Numbered from the stretch's first letter, positions 16,468-26,535 are shown. The stretch: 64,000 nucleotides of DNA from CALJFL01 sp963669435 (GCA_963669435.1 OY770025.1:186001-250000), one strand, 5' to 3'. The notes: generated from the sequence alone by a model not told the origin. Program-made: numbers and translations.

Positions 16468-19067
16468 TTAGGACAGGTTGCCTGCCACCCAACCGGGTAC
16501 GTCTTTCAGGGCTTGCGGCAAAGCAGACACATCGCTACCACCACCCTGGGCCATGTCCGGGCGACCGCCGCCTTTACCGCCCAGGCGGCCGGCAAATTCA
16601 CGCATCAAATCACCCGCTTTCACCCGGTCGGTCAGGTCCTTGGTCACGCCCGCGGCCAGGGCGATTTTGTCGCCATCCACGGCAGACAGCAGGATGACCG
16701 CGCTGCCGAGTTTGTTCTTGCACTGGTCGAGGGTGTCGCGCAGGGATTTCGCGTCGCCGCCCTCCACGTTGGCGGCCAATACCTTGATGCCAGAGACTTC
16801 CACCGCGTCGGCGGTCAGGTCGCTGCCTGCGCCCGTAGCGAGTTTCTGCTTGAGCCGGGCAATTTCCTTTTCCAACTCGCGATTTTCGCTACGCAGGGCA
16901 GAAACTTTGGTGGCCACGTTGTCGGGACTTCCTTTCACCACCTCGCATACTTCACTGAGCCGATCGTCGTTGGCCTCCACCAGGGTCAGTGCGCCCTCCC
17001 CGGTTACGCCCTCAATACGGCGGATGCCGGCCGCCACCCCCGATTCGGCGGTCAGGCGCATCAAACCAATATCACCGGTGCGGGCCACGTGGGTACCGCC
17101 ACACAGCTCCACGGAAAAGTTGTCTTCACCCATGGCCAGTACGCGCACCTCGTCGCCGTACTTCTCGCCGAACAGGGCCATGGCACCGGCTTCAATCGCT
17201 TCGTCCATGCTCATCAGCCTTGTGCTCACCTCGGTGTTTGCACGTATCTGGCCATTGACCCGCTGTTCGATTGCCCTGAGCTTTTCGCCGCTGACTGCCT
17301 CACCGTGGGAGAAGTCGAATCGTAAACGTTCGGAATCTACCAGGGAGCCTTTTTGGACCACGTGGTCGCCCAGAATCTCACGCAGGGCCGCGTGCAGCAG
17401 GTGGGTTGCCGAGTGATTCAAACGCGTGCGCTGACGTACGGTGTCGTTCACCTCGGCGTGCAGTTCATCGCCCACGCTAACGGTACCTTCCAGCACTTTC
17501 ACATGGTGCAGGTGCTGGTCCTGGGCCTTGGTGGTATCACCCACTTCCAGGCGCTGCCCTTTGCCACCCAGGTAACCGGTATCACCCACCTGGCCGCCGG
17601 ACTCACCGTAAAACGGGGTCTGGTCCAGCACCACAATGCCCTGTTCATCCAGCGCCAGCGACTCGGTGGGTTCGCCGTCGCGCAGTATGGCTGTAACCGT
17701 ACCCTTGCCGCGGGTGCCCTCATAGCCGGTAAATTCGGTGCTGCCTTCCAGCTTGAGTGCCGCGTTGTAATCCACCTTGAAGCTGCCACCTTCCTGGGAA
17801 CGGCTGCGCTGGTCCGCCATCGCCGCCTCATAGCCCGCCATATCCAGGGTCAGGTCGCGCTCGCGAGCAATATCGTTGGTCAGGTCGGTGGGGAAGCCGT
17901 AAGTGTCGTAGAGCTTGAACACCAGATCACCGGGAATGACATCACCGTCCAGTTCCGCCAGGGCCGCTTCGAGAATGGCCATGCCATTGTCCAGGGTCTT
18001 GGCGAACTGCTCTTCTTCCGCCAACAGGGCTTTTTCAACGTCCGCTTGCTTGTCGGCAAGTTCGGGATAGGCCTCACCCATCTCTGCGACAAGGGGTGCG
18101 ACCAGTTTGGAGAAAAACACACCCTTGGCACCGAGCTTGTTTCCGTGACGAATGGCCCGGCGAATAATGCGGCGCAACACATAACCGCGTCCTTCATTGC
18201 TGGGCATCACACCGTCGGCAATCATAAAGGCGCAGGAGCGGATGTGGTCGGCAATGACGCGCAGGGAAGACTCTTCCAGGTTTTTCACGCCGAGCAGGTC
18301 CGCCGTGGCATGGATCAGACCCTGGAACAGATCGATTTCGTAGTTGCTGTGCACATGCTGCATCACCGCTGCGATACGCTCCAGGCCCATACCGGTATCT
18401 ACCGACGGCTTGGGCAGCGGCGTCATCTCGCCACTGGCGTCGCGGTTGAACTGCATGAATACCAGGTTCCAGATCTCGATGTACCGGTCCAGGTCATCGT
18501 CTTCGCTGCCGGGCGGGCCGCCGGGTACATCGGGGCCGTGGTCGTAAAAGATTTCGGAACAGGGTCCGCAGGGCCCGGTGTCACCCATCTGCCAGAAGTT
18601 ATCTTCATCCAGGCGTGACAGGCGATCAGCGGGCACACCGATTTCGTTGATCAAATGTCGGCGGCTTCATCGTCGGTGAGATGTACCGTCACCCACAGGC
18701 GCTCGGCCGGCAAGCCGAGGTCGACAGTGAGAAACTGCCAGGCGTACTGAATGGCCTCGCGCTTGAAGTAATCGCCAAAGCTGAAGTTGCCGAGCATCTC
18801 GAAGAACGTATGGTGACGCGCGGTGTAGCCCACGTTATCCAGGTCATTGTGCTTGCCGCCCGCCCGCACACAGCGCTGACTGCTGGTGGCGCGCACATAG
18901 CTGCGAGGGTCGGTGCCCAGGAAGGTGTCCTTGAACTGGTTCATACCGGCGTTGGTAAACAACAGGGTCGGGTCATCCAACGGCACCAGGGAGCTGCTCG
19001 CCACTCGGGTGTGGCCCTGCCGCTCAAAGTAGGCCAGAAAGGCCTCGCGTATTTCTCCGGTCTTCAT
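16468..19067 (-). CDS. alaS: Alanyl-tRNA synthetase, interrupted by one frameshift
   Basis: The enzyme charges tRNA-Ala and edits mischarged serine or glycine. The first 138 codons (start ATG 19067; SSSLVPLDDPTLLFTNAGMN, RCVRAGGKHNDLDNVGYTAR) end at a TGA at 18651-18653. The other 727 codons continue in the next frame from INEIGVPADR, through DNFWQMGDTGPCGPCSEIFY, the editing motifs HSATH and CGGTH, and the C-terminal DHHA1-like domain. Family alignment expects DIWINE; the sequence has ATTTGATC where ATTTGGATC is expected, so one G is missing. Everything else is intact and of normal length. Because alaS is essential, a sequencing or assembly error is the simplest reading; the break could also be real. 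Confidence 0.93.
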
Positions 19068-19102
19068 AGTGTGTTCCAGTCGGATAGTATCGGTAGCGCG
19101 GC

Positions 19103-19450
19103 TCAGCTCACCAGCGCGCCTTCGGCGAACTTGCGCCCGGCGATAATGTGCAGGTGCAGGTGAAATACGGTCTGGCCTGCACCCTCACCATTGTTGATCA
19201 GCAGGCGAAACGCGTCCGCCACGCCCAGTTGCTCAGCGACCTTGCCTGCAGCCAGCATCAGGTGCCCCAGGAGTTCCTGGTCATCGGATGTTGCATCCAC
19301 CAGGCGGGGAATGGGTTTTTTGGGGATCACCAGTACGTGCACCGGCGCCTGCGGATTAATATCGTTAATGGCGATACAGTGATCATCCTCGTAGAGGAAT
19401 TCGCTGTGGATTTCACCGTTGATGATTTTGCCAAAAATTGTATCTGTCAT
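19103..19450 (-). CDS. HIT (histidine triad) nucleotide-binding protein
   Basis: A 115-residue HIT protein of the HinT branch, a purine nucleoside phosphoramidase. The histidine triad is HLHLHIIAGRK near the C-terminus and the N-terminal FGKIINGEIHSEFLYEDDHC and DINPQAPVHVLVIPK segments match the family. It lies 35 bases from alaS and 3 bases from the Trm112 gene, so it is probably in the same transcript as both. Confidence 0.95.
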   Translation of the reverse strand: MTDTIFGKIINGEIHSEFLYEDDHCIAINDINPQAPVHVLVIPKKPIPRLVDATSDDQELLGHLMLAAGKVAEQLGVADAFRLLINNGEGAGQTVFHLHLHIIAGRKFAEGALVS

Positions 19451-19453
19451 GCC

Positions 19454-19639
19454 TTACCCCAGTTTCTCGTCGGCGGTGAGTTGACGGGCCTCACTTTCCA
19501 GCATCACCGGAATGCCGTCGCGCACCGGGTAGGCCAGGCCACTGGCCTTGCAAAACAGCTCGTCCTTGTCTTCGTGGTATTCCAGCGGCGCCTTGCTCAC
19601 CGGACACACCAGAATACTCAATAACTTCTTATCGATCAT
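19454..19639 (-). CDS. Trm112 family protein
   Basis: I place the start at the ATG at 19639, which gives the usual 61-residue protein MIDKKLLSILVCPVSKAPLE; the longer frame to 19753 runs through the end of the M23 gene region. Family features are LVCP-V-K-PL, FCKASGLAYPVRDGIPVML and the acidic-basic tail. Trm112 proteins are small zinc-ribbon partners of methyltransferases; here one cysteine of the usual set is kept in VCPV and one in LFCKA. The bacterial role is not well defined. Confidence 0.9.
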   Translation of the reverse strand: MIDKKLLSILVCPVSKAPLEYHEDKDELFCKASGLAYPVRDGIPVMLESEARQLTADEKLG

Positions 19640-19683
19640 GACCTTACCGGGTTCCTCTGCGGGAGCGGTATTATACGGATTTT

Positions 19684-20544
19684 TCAGGGCTTGGGCATCG
19701 GTGGCACCAGCAATTGCGGGTCTATCCGATGGGGCCCCCAACTCATGCGCCAATCAAGATGCGGACCCGTTGCGCGGCCGGTGGCACCCACCTCACCCAA
19801 CAAGTCTCCCGCTGACAATACCTGGCCCACCTCGACGGTCACCTTGCTCATGTGCAGGAAGGATGAAGACAACCGGTAGCCGTGATCAAGAATCACCGTA
19901 CCGCCTGAATAAAACAGGTCATTCTCCGCAAGCGTTACCACCCCTGGCGCGGGGGCATATACCGGTGTACCGGTGGGCACCGCTACATCCACGCCATAGT
20001 GCGGGTTACCCGGCTTACCGTTATACACGCGCTGGCTGCCATAAACACCCGAGATCGGCCCCATCACGGGCCAGACGAACTCGCCAAGCGTGGCATTGAG
20101 GATATCCGGGCGATCGATGCGCTGGCCCTTGGCAGAGGCCACCAGCGCCCGCTCGCGGGCAATCCGGTCCAACTGTTCCTGGGGCGGCGTCACCGTGCGC
20201 TGGGGTACGCCCTCCACACGCTGGATATTGTATTCACGTTTACTGATTTGCAGCGGCTGGCGACACTCCGGAATCGTCGAGTCGGGGGAAACAAGCCGCA
20301 GTTCAGCCTGGCCAGCGGCGTCGCGCCCAAAACCCGCAAAGGTGGTGCCATCGGCCAGCACCGCGAGGGGCTGGTCATCCAGGAACACCTGGCTACCGGG
20401 TGCGACCTTACCCCAGATCAGCCCGCCCTGGGTAAGTTCGCCCTGCAGCGCCAGGCACTGGTCGGTATTCACCGTCTCCGCCGCCACGCTCCCCGTATAA
20501 GCTAACGCCAGCAGCGCCAGTATTCTCTTGCCCACTCGAAACAC
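19684..20544 (-). CDS. Secreted M23 (LytM-type) peptidase
   Basis: A 286-residue protein with a signal peptide (VGKRILALLALAYTGSVAAE), a middle beta-rich domain and a C-terminal LytM domain that would cut peptidoglycan cross-bridges or regulate amidases. The zinc site is HYGVD (H-x3-D) and GPHLDWRM. The usual H-x-H is H-x-D here, a variant that occurs in a proteobacterial subgroup and probably keeps zinc binding. It ends 44 bases before the Trm112 start and is divergent from greB. Confidence 0.92.
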   Translation of the reverse strand: MFRVGKRILALLALAYTGSVAAETVNTDQCLALQGELTQGGLIWGKVAPGSQVFLDDQPLAVLADGTTFAGFGRDAAGQAELRLVSPDSTIPECRQPLQISKREYNIQRVEGVPQRTVTPPQEQLDRIARERALVASAKGQRIDRPDILNATLGEFVWPVMGPISGVYGSQRVYNGKPGNPHYGVDVAVPTGTPVYAPAPGVVTLAENDLFYSGGTVILDHGYRLSSSFLHMSKVTVEVGQVLSAGDLLGEVGATGRATGPHLDWRMSWGPHRIDPQLLVPPMPKP

Positions 20545-20675
20545 TTAAGGTCTCCGCTTTCGAAAGGAGCATTTCTAACAGGGCACCCCTTCGCAGTCCA
20601 GCGCTATATTTTCCTGCCACGCCAACCCTCCCGTCGCCATTGGCGAACACGGTGCTGCGGCTCTAAAATGCCGTC

Positions 20676-21176
20676 ATGGGCAGATACCGACCACCGCGGA
20701 AACGCGGCTCCAAATACATCACCCCCGAGGGTGAGCAGGCCCTGCGCGAGGAACTGCACCAGCTGTGGAAGGTGGAGCGACCGGTGGTGACCAACACCGT
20801 GCACGAGGCCGCCAAGAACGGCGATCGCTCCGAGAACGGTGACTATATCTACGGCAAGCGCCGGCTGCGGGAGATCGATTCGCGCGTGCGTTTTTTGAAT
20901 AAACGCCTGGACGAATTGCAGGTGGTGGATCAGGCCCCCGATAACCCGGACAAAATCTACTTTGGCGCCTGGGTAACGCTGGAGGACGAAACGGGTGAGG
21001 AAAAACAATGGCGAATTGTTGGACCGGACGAATTCGACCTGGCGGCCGGCAAGCTCAGCATGGACTCACCCATGGCAAGGGCGATGTTGGGTAAGGGTCT
21101 GGACGATGAAATCACCGTGCAGACGCCCTCGGGCGAACAGACTTACTTTGTGGTTGACGTGCGCTACGCTGTTTAA
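20676..21176 (+). CDS. greB: Transcription elongation factor GreB
   Basis: A 166-residue Gre factor that rescues backtracked RNA polymerase by stimulating transcript cleavage. The N-terminal coiled coil carries the acidic tip in NGDRSENGDYIYGKRRLREI, and the C-terminal FKBP-like domain has WRIVGPDEFDLAAGKLSMDS and SPMARAMLGKGLDDEI. The start RYRPPRKRGSKYITPEG is typical of GreB rather than GreA. It is divergent from the M23 peptidase. Confidence 0.97.
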   Translation: MGRYRPPRKRGSKYITPEGEQALREELHQLWKVERPVVTNTVHEAAKNGDRSENGDYIYGKRRLREIDSRVRFLNKRLDELQVVDQAPDNPDKIYFGAWVTLEDETGEEKQWRIVGPDEFDLAAGKLSMDSPMARAMLGKGLDDEITVQTPSGEQTYFVVDVRYAV

Positions 21177-21232
21177 AGCTACGACCTTTAATCAAGCGCC
21201 TTAACAATTACATCGAAGAGATTTAACCCCGA

Positions 21233-22450
21233 TTAGTTCAGCGCGCCATAAATGATCGATTCCAGTTGCCCGCGGAAATTGAAGGTGGCCGAGGGAATTA
21301 ATTGCGTCATAAACAACACGATCAAATCTTCCTGCGGGTCAACCCAGAACAAGGTACTGGCCATACCGCCCCAATAGTAGCTACCGTTACTACAGGGAGA
21401 ACCATTGGCTACCGCATCCACCCGGTTGGCAAACCCCAGCCCAAAGCCAACCCCGCTATAGGCGGTTTCGCTAAAACTACCCTGCGCGAAATCGGTGAGG
21501 TCCTGCCCCCCGGGCAGATGATTGCGCGTCATAAACTCAAGGGTCCGCGAGCCGATGATCCGGTGTCCGTCCAATGTCCCACCGGCCAGTAACATACGGC
21601 AAAACTGCAGATAATCCGCTGCCGTGGACACCAGCCCGCCCCCACCTGAGAAGAACGTACGGCCGCGGTAGACGCTATCCTGGCCGTCATCAACCAGTTT
21701 CAGCGACTTATCAAGGTTGCGTATATAGCAAGACGCAAAACGCGATTCCCGGTCCGGTGTGATGTTAAACATCGTATCGACCATACCCAGCGGCTCGAAA
21801 ATTGTGCTGTGCAAAAAGTCCGGCAAAGGACGGCCGCTGATCACCTCGATCAGGTGGCCCAACACATCCGTTGCCACAGAGTAATTCCAGCGCTGGCCGG
21901 GCGAGAACTCCAGGGGCAGTTCCGCGAGCTGGTCCACCATGGTCTGCAAGGTCACGTTCGGCCCCGGGCGGGCCACCTTCAGCTCTCGATAGGCCTGATC
22001 CAGTGGGGAGGACTCCATAATGTCGTAGGTAAGGCCCGAGGTATGGGTGAACAGATCACCGATCGTCATCTCGCGCGCGACCGGCGCCGTGGTGAAATTG
22101 GGATACTCGCCCCCGGTTCTCACCTGCAGGTTTTTCCACTGGGGAATATAGCGGCTGACCGGGTCCGACAACGCAAACAGGCCACGCTCGTACAGCGTCA
22201 TCAGCGCCAGCGAGGTCACGGGTTTGGTCATGGAGTAAATGCGAAAGATCGTATCCTCGGCGGCGGGCGTGCCCCGCTCCAGATCACTTTCACCCTGGAT
22301 ATCCAGCAAACAGGTCTCCCCGCGACGGTGCACGAGGGTCAGGCTGCAGGGGATCTTCCCCGGCTCGATATAGCGGTCCCGCAGGTGCAGGTGAACGCGG
22401 TTCAGCTGCTGATGATCTATGCCGACAAATTCTGGTTCTACCAGCTTCAT
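21233..22450 (-). CDS. Class C beta-lactamase-family serine hydrolase
   Basis: A 405-residue serine hydrolase of the EstB/penicillin-binding-protein-like group. The nucleophile is Ser73 in the S-M-T-K motif (IYSMTKPVTSLALM), the tyrosine motif is RWNYSVATDVLG, and a late WGG replaces the KTG box. There is no signal peptide, which argues for a cytoplasmic esterase or lactamase-like enzyme rather than a resistance enzyme. It converges on greB. It is a complete member of the same superfamily as the dead fragment at 2612-2944. Confidence 0.92.
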   Translation of the reverse strand: MKLVEPEFVGIDHQQLNRVHLHLRDRYIEPGKIPCSLTLVHRRGETCLLDIQGESDLERGTPAAEDTIFRIYSMTKPVTSLALMTLYERGLFALSDPVSRYIPQWKNLQVRTGGEYPNFTTAPVAREMTIGDLFTHTSGLTYDIMESSPLDQAYRELKVARPGPNVTLQTMVDQLAELPLEFSPGQRWNYSVATDVLGHLIEVISGRPLPDFLHSTIFEPLGMVDTMFNITPDRESRFASCYIRNLDKSLKLVDDGQDSVYRGRTFFSGGGGLVSTAADYLQFCRMLLAGGTLDGHRIIGSRTLEFMTRNHLPGGQDLTDFAQGSFSETAYSGVGFGLGFANRVDAVANGSPCSNGSYYWGGMASTLFWVDPQEDLIVLFMTQLIPSATFNFRGQLESIIYGALN

Positions 22451-22545
22451 GGTGGTTCCTAACCGTGAAAAGGTGGGCAGTTTGGCGCGTCACGGGGTTA
22501 CTGGCAAGCGATCAAGCGCGATGTTCATTCGGTTACCGCTATAGA

Positions 22546-22664
22546 GCCCCGCAGGGCGGGGTGGTGTCACCAGGGGAATGAGAGGCCATGGATGGCCGAA
22601 CCTTAGCGCGCCATGGATGGCATGTGTTAGCGTCCCCAGGGGACACCACCCCGGGCTGTGGGGC
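22546..22664. repeat. Fold-back intergenic repeat 1
   Basis: Two 32-base arms (22546-22577 and 22633-22664) are inverted copies with a few mismatches and would fold into a long hairpin. Between them the 12-mer GCCATGGATGGC, itself palindromic in part, occurs twice (about 22590 and 22610). It has no coding frame. It looks like a MITE or REP-type intergenic element. Confidence 0.7.
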
Positions 22665-22697
22665 GGTTGACAAGCGGATCAACCATCGAGGCAAGCA

Positions 22698-22799
22698 AAG
22701 TGCGAAATAGTCTGCCCCGGACACGCCGTGAATCCATCCATGGAGGCTTGACGGCAACATCCCTGTTGCCGACAGTCCGGGACAGACTATTTCCCACTT
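22698..22799. repeat. Fold-back intergenic repeat 2
   Basis: Arms at 22698-22722 and 22775-22799 pair in 23 of 25 positions (AAGTGCGAAATAGTCTG on the left). Inside lies a perfect smaller hairpin, CGGCAACA-TCCC-TGTTGCCG, and CCATCCATGG, which echoes the CCATGGATGG of the neighbouring repeat. The shared core suggests the two elements are related. It ends about 120 bases before gcvP. Confidence 0.75.
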
Positions 22800-22918
22800 C
22801 GCCCGCGGAACTTGGCGCTAATCCATCAGATATTGCCCAAAACCAACTCTACTGATACCATCGCCGCCTTGCCTGCAACGCCGATGTTTCCTGAGTTTTA
22901 CACCCCACCGGAGGGCCC

Positions 22919-25834
22919 ATGAGCCGCGAATCCCTGTTTGAGCTTGAACACCATCAGGAGTTTATTCAGCGGCATATCGGACCCAGCAAACAACAACAGC
23001 AGGACATGGCCCAGGCGGTCGGCTACGACAGCCTGGACGCCCTGATCGACGCCACTGTGCCAGCAGCAATCCGCCGCACCGAACCCATGGATTTGCCCGG
23101 TGCGCAGACCGAACAGGCGGTTATCGCCCGATTGCGCGAACTGGCCGCGATGAACGTGGTCAACGAGTCCTATATCGGCACCGGCTACAGCAATACCTAC
23201 ACGCCCCCGGTGATCCAGCGCAACGTGCTGGAAAATCCCGGCTGGTACACCGCCTACACGCCCTATCAACCCGAGATTTCCCAGGGCCGCCTCGAGGCGC
23301 TGCTGACCTACCAACAGATGGTGATGGACCTTACCGGCATGGACCTGGCCAATGCCTCAATGCTGGATGAAGGCACCGCAGCAGCCGAGGCCATGACGCT
23401 GATGCAGCGGGTCAACAAGAAGAATCGCAGCAAGACCTTTCTGGTCGCAGAAGACTGCCACCCGCAGACTATCGCGGTGGTGAAAACCCGTGCCGAGGCA
23501 CTGGATATCGAGGTATTGGTGGGTGACCCGCAGACACTCGCGGGCGAGACTGAGGCCTTTGGCCTGTTGGTACAGTACCCGGGTACCTATGGTGACGTGC
23601 GCAATATCAGCCCGCTCATCGAGAAAGCCCACAACGCACAGACGCTGGTTACCGTGTGTGCCGACCTGGCGGCGCTGGTCTTATTGAAGTCCCCCGGGGC
23701 GCTCGGTGCGGACGTGGTGGTTGGTAACAGCCAACGCTTTGGTGTGCCGATGGGCTTTGGGGGCCCCCACGCGGCCTTTTTTGCCACGCGTGATGCCTAC
23801 AAGCGCTCCACCCCCGGCCGCATCATTGGCGTGTCAATCGACACGCGCGGCAACCAGGCGCTACGCATGGCCATGCAAACCCGGGAACAGCACATACGCC
23901 GGGAAAAGGCGACCAGCAACATCTGTACCGCCCAGGCCCTGTTGGCGATTATGGCGGCCTTTTACGCGATGTATCACGGCCCCGATGGCCTGCGCCGTAT
24001 TTCCACCCGCATCCAACGCCTGACGAGCATGTTCGCACAAGGGCTCAGTGATGCAGGCTTCGAATCCGACAATGACTACTGGTTCGACACTCTGACCTTC
24101 ACCGTTGGTGAGCAGCAATCGGCCATTGTTGAACGCGCGCTGGCCGCCGGTATGAATCTGCGCATCATCGACAACGACCGGCTGGGCGTTTCGCTGGACG
24201 AGACCACCAGCGCTGAGAACGTCAGCAAGTTGATTGAGGTGTTCGCTGGAAAGGCAGCAGCGAACACGATCGAAGCAATGGATGCAGCGGTGGCGGACAA
24301 TGCGGGCATTCCCGAAGACCTGTACAGAGAAGTCGATTATCTGCAGCACCCCCTGTTCAACGAATATCACAGCGAAACCGAAATGCTGCGTTATATGCGC
24401 CGGCTTGAGGACAAGGACATCGCGCTGAATCGCGCGATGATTCCGCTGGGCAGCTGCACCATGAAGCTGAACGCCACCACCGAAATGCTCGCTGTGACCT
24501 GGCCCGAGTTTGGCGCCCTTCATCCCTTCGCCCCGGCCGACCAAACCCGGGGTTATGCAGCCCTGCTCGCAGAGCTGGAACACATGCTGCTGGAGTGCAC
24601 AGGCTACGATGCGATTTCCATGCAACCCAATGCCGGCTCACAGGGTGAATACGCGGGCTTGCTCGCCATCCGACGCTATCATGAGAGCCGCGGTGATACG
24701 CAGCGCGATGTGTGCCTGATCCCCTCCTCCGCCCACGGTACCAATCCGGCCAGCGCCGCGCTGGCAGGCATGCGCGTGGTCATTGTGGAGTGCGATGACC
24801 AGGGCAACGTGGACATGGCCGACCTGAAGACCAAAGCCGAGCGCCACACCGAGGACCTGGCAGCTATTATGGTGACCTATCCCTCTACCCACGGGGTGTT
24901 CGAGGAATCCATTATTGAACTGTGCGACCTGATACATCAACACGGCGGTCAGGTGTACGTGGATGGGGCCAACCTGAACGCCCTGGTAGGCATTGCCGCC
25001 CCTGGCAAATTTGGCGCCGACGTGTCACACCTCAACCTGCACAAGACCTTCTGCATACCCCACGGCGGCGGCGGTCCGGGCATGGGCCCCATAGGTGTAG
25101 GCGCACATCTGCAGCCGTTTTTGCCCACCAATCCGGTTTCGCCGGTCCCAGGCCTCGACCCGGCCAACGATGTGGTTTCGGCCACACCGTATGGCAGTGC
25201 ATCCATCCTGCCAATCTCCTGGGCCTATATTGCGTTGATGGGCGGTAGTGGGCTGGTAGATGCCACGAAAGTGGCCATATTGAGCGCCAATTACATCGCC
25301 CATCGCCTCAACGGGCATTTCCCGATTCTCTATACCGGCAACAATGGCACCGTGGCCCACGAATGCATTATCGACATTCGCCCCATCAAGGAAGCCAGCG
25401 GTGTTACCGAAGAAGATATCGCCAAGCGCTTGATCGACTTCGGCTTTCACGCACCGACCATGTCCTTCCCCGTGGCGGGCACATTGATGGTTGAGCCGAC
25501 TGAATCGGAATCGCTGGCAGAACTGGATCGCTTCTGCGACGCCATGATCACCATCCGCGAGGAGATTCGCGCGGTGGAAGCAGGTGAACTGGACGACAAA
25601 GACAACCCACTGGCGAACTCACCACACACACTGGCCGATATTACCGCCAATGACTGGAGCCGCCCCTACACACGCGAACAGGGTGCCTACCCTGTAGACT
25701 CATTGCGAGCCAGCAAATACTGGCCGCCGGTAAATCGTGTGGACAATGTGTATGGCGACCGCAACCTGTACTGCGCCTGCCCGGCCATTGATGCCTGGCG
25801 TGAACCCGAGAGCGAATCAGAACACGCCGAGTAA
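22919..25834 (+). CDS. gcvP: Glycine dehydrogenase (decarboxylating), P protein
   Basis: A 971-residue single-chain P protein of the glycine cleavage system. It decarboxylates glycine with pyridoxal phosphate and passes the aminomethyl group to the lipoyl H protein. The start MSRESLFELEHHQEFIQRHI is typical. The PLP lysine is Lys709 in HLNLHKTFCIPHGGGGPGMG and the glycine-rich loop follows it. Length is normal and no break is seen. The partner genes gcvT and gcvH are not in the window, and no glycine riboswitch is evident in the repeat-filled leader. Confidence 0.98.
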   Translation: MSRESLFELEHHQEFIQRHIGPSKQQQQDMAQAVGYDSLDALIDATVPAAIRRTEPMDLPGAQTEQAVIARLRELAAMNVVNESYIGTGYSNTYTPPVIQRNVLENPGWYTAYTPYQPEISQGRLEALLTYQQMVMDLTGMDLANASMLDEGTAAAEAMTLMQRVNKKNRSKTFLVAEDCHPQTIAVVKTRAEALDIEVLVGDPQTLAGETEAFGLLVQYPGTYGDVRNISPLIEKAHNAQTLVTVCADLAALVLLKSPGALGADVVVGNSQRFGVPMGFGGPHAAFFATRDAYKRSTPGRIIGVSIDTRGNQALRMAMQTREQHIRREKATSNICTAQALLAIMAAFYAMYHGPDGLRRISTRIQRLTSMFAQGLSDAGFESDNDYWFDTLTFTVGEQQSAIVERALAAGMNLRIIDNDRLGVSLDETTSAENVSKLIEVFAGKAAANTIEAMDAAVADNAGIPEDLYREVDYLQHPLFNEYHSETEMLRYMRRLEDKDIALNRAMIPLGSCTMKLNATTEMLAVTWPEFGALHPFAPADQTRGYAALLAELEHMLLECTGYDAISMQPNAGSQGEYAGLLAIRRYHESRGDTQRDVCLIPSSAHGTNPASAALAGMRVVIVECDDQGNVDMADLKTKAERHTEDLAAIMVTYPSTHGVFEESIIELCDLIHQHGGQVYVDGANLNALVGIAAPGKFGADVSHLNLHKTFCIPHGGGGPGMGPIGVGAHLQPFLPTNPVSPVPGLDPANDVVSATPYGSASILPISWAYIALMGGSGLVDATKVAILSANYIAHRLNGHFPILYTGNNGTVAHECIIDIRPIKEASGVTEEDIAKRLIDFGFHAPTMSFPVAGTLMVEPTESESLAELDRFCDAMITIREEIRAVEAGELDDKDNPLANSPHTLADITANDWSRPYTREQGAYPVDSLRASKYWPPVNRVDNVYGDRNLYCACPAIDAWREPESESEHAE

Positions 25835-25874
25835 GCGCCGAAACTACTTCGTGCCTCAACAGCGCCACTCCAAC

Positions 25875-25916
25875 GCTTGAGGCTTAAGGCTTGAGGCTTA
25901 AGGCTTGAGGCTTGGG
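25875..25916. repeat. Heptamer tandem repeat
   Basis: Six head-to-tail copies of a 7-mer that alternates GCTTGAG and GCTTAAG, the last copy being GCTTGGG. It fills the short gap between the convergent gcvP and TetR genes. No coding role is apparent. Confidence 0.85.
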
Positions 25917-25926
25917 AATTGAGAGT

Positions 25927-26535
25927 CTAGCGCTTGAGAATGGCGTCGATGCCGCCGAAAATGAACTGCACCGCTTCCGTAATGAGCTGCTCTTTGTCGC
26001 CACCTTGCTGGGTGTAGCGATCCGCCGCCGCCAGCGACGCCCCTGAGGCCATGCGCAACAAGCGTTGGGCTTGACCCTGTTCCACCTCGTACTCTTTCGT
26101 AAATTCAGCCACCAGGCGCCTGCCCAGCCGGCCATCTGAGTCTTTAAGTATAGGTTTTAGAATCTCGTCGACGTCAGACTGACTGCGCAGGATCTTGACG
26201 ATATCACCCTCGGAGTGACGATCGAAGTCCGAGGTTACCGCGATGCGGATTATATCGATAAAGTCAGGCGCGTCATTGAAGGCCTTATCCAGGTAGTCGA
26301 ACTGTTGTTGGTACTCGCGCATCAACAGCGTCTGGAGCAGATCCAGCCGCGTGGAAAAGTACTTGTAGGCCAGCGGTTTGCTCACCCCCGCCTCACGGGT
26401 CAACGTCTCCATGGTAAAGCTGTTCAGCCCGTGCGTGAGAATCAGCGACCGGGTCACGTCCAGTAACTGGTCCCGTCGCTCTGCAAAGGGTAATCGTCGG
26501 CGTTTAACTCTAGTCACGGCGTATGAAGTTTCCAT
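25927..26535 (-). CDS. TetR-family transcriptional regulator
   Basis: A 202-residue TetR repressor. The N-terminal helix-turn-helix is FTMETLTREAGVSKPLAYKY followed by FSTRLDLLQTLL; a basic VKRRRLPFAERRDQLL precedes it. The C-terminal ligand domain (about residues 80-200) is not informative. It lies downstream of and co-directional with the MFS carrier and epimerase genes (103 bases from the MFS stop), so it probably controls that pair. The ligand is unknown. Confidence 0.9.
   Translation of the reverse strand: METSYAVTRVKRRRLPFAERRDQLLDVTRSLILTHGLNSFTMETLTREAGVSKPLAYKYFSTRLDLLQTLLMREYQQQFDYLDKAFNDAPDFIDIIRIAVTSDFDRHSEGDIVKILRSQSDVDEILKPILKDSDGRLGRRLVAEFTKEYEVEQGQAQRLLRMASGASLAAADRYTQQGGDKEQLITEAVQFIFGGIDAILKR

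Noticed and set aside
16445..16475. Terminator after alaS
   Set aside because: GCGCC/GGCGC can pair but no T-tract follows on the minus strand.
17353..18618. 421-codon plus-strand frame and other long frames opposite alaS
   Set aside because: They are antisense to alaS; the alaS frame matches family motifs throughout.
22451..22918. Glycine riboswitch upstream of gcvP
   Set aside because: No paired aptamer pattern is visible; the leader is filled by two fold-back repeats.
25875..25916. CRISPR array
   Set aside because: The repeat unit is only 7 bases with no spacers; it is a simple tandem repeat. No other array was seen.
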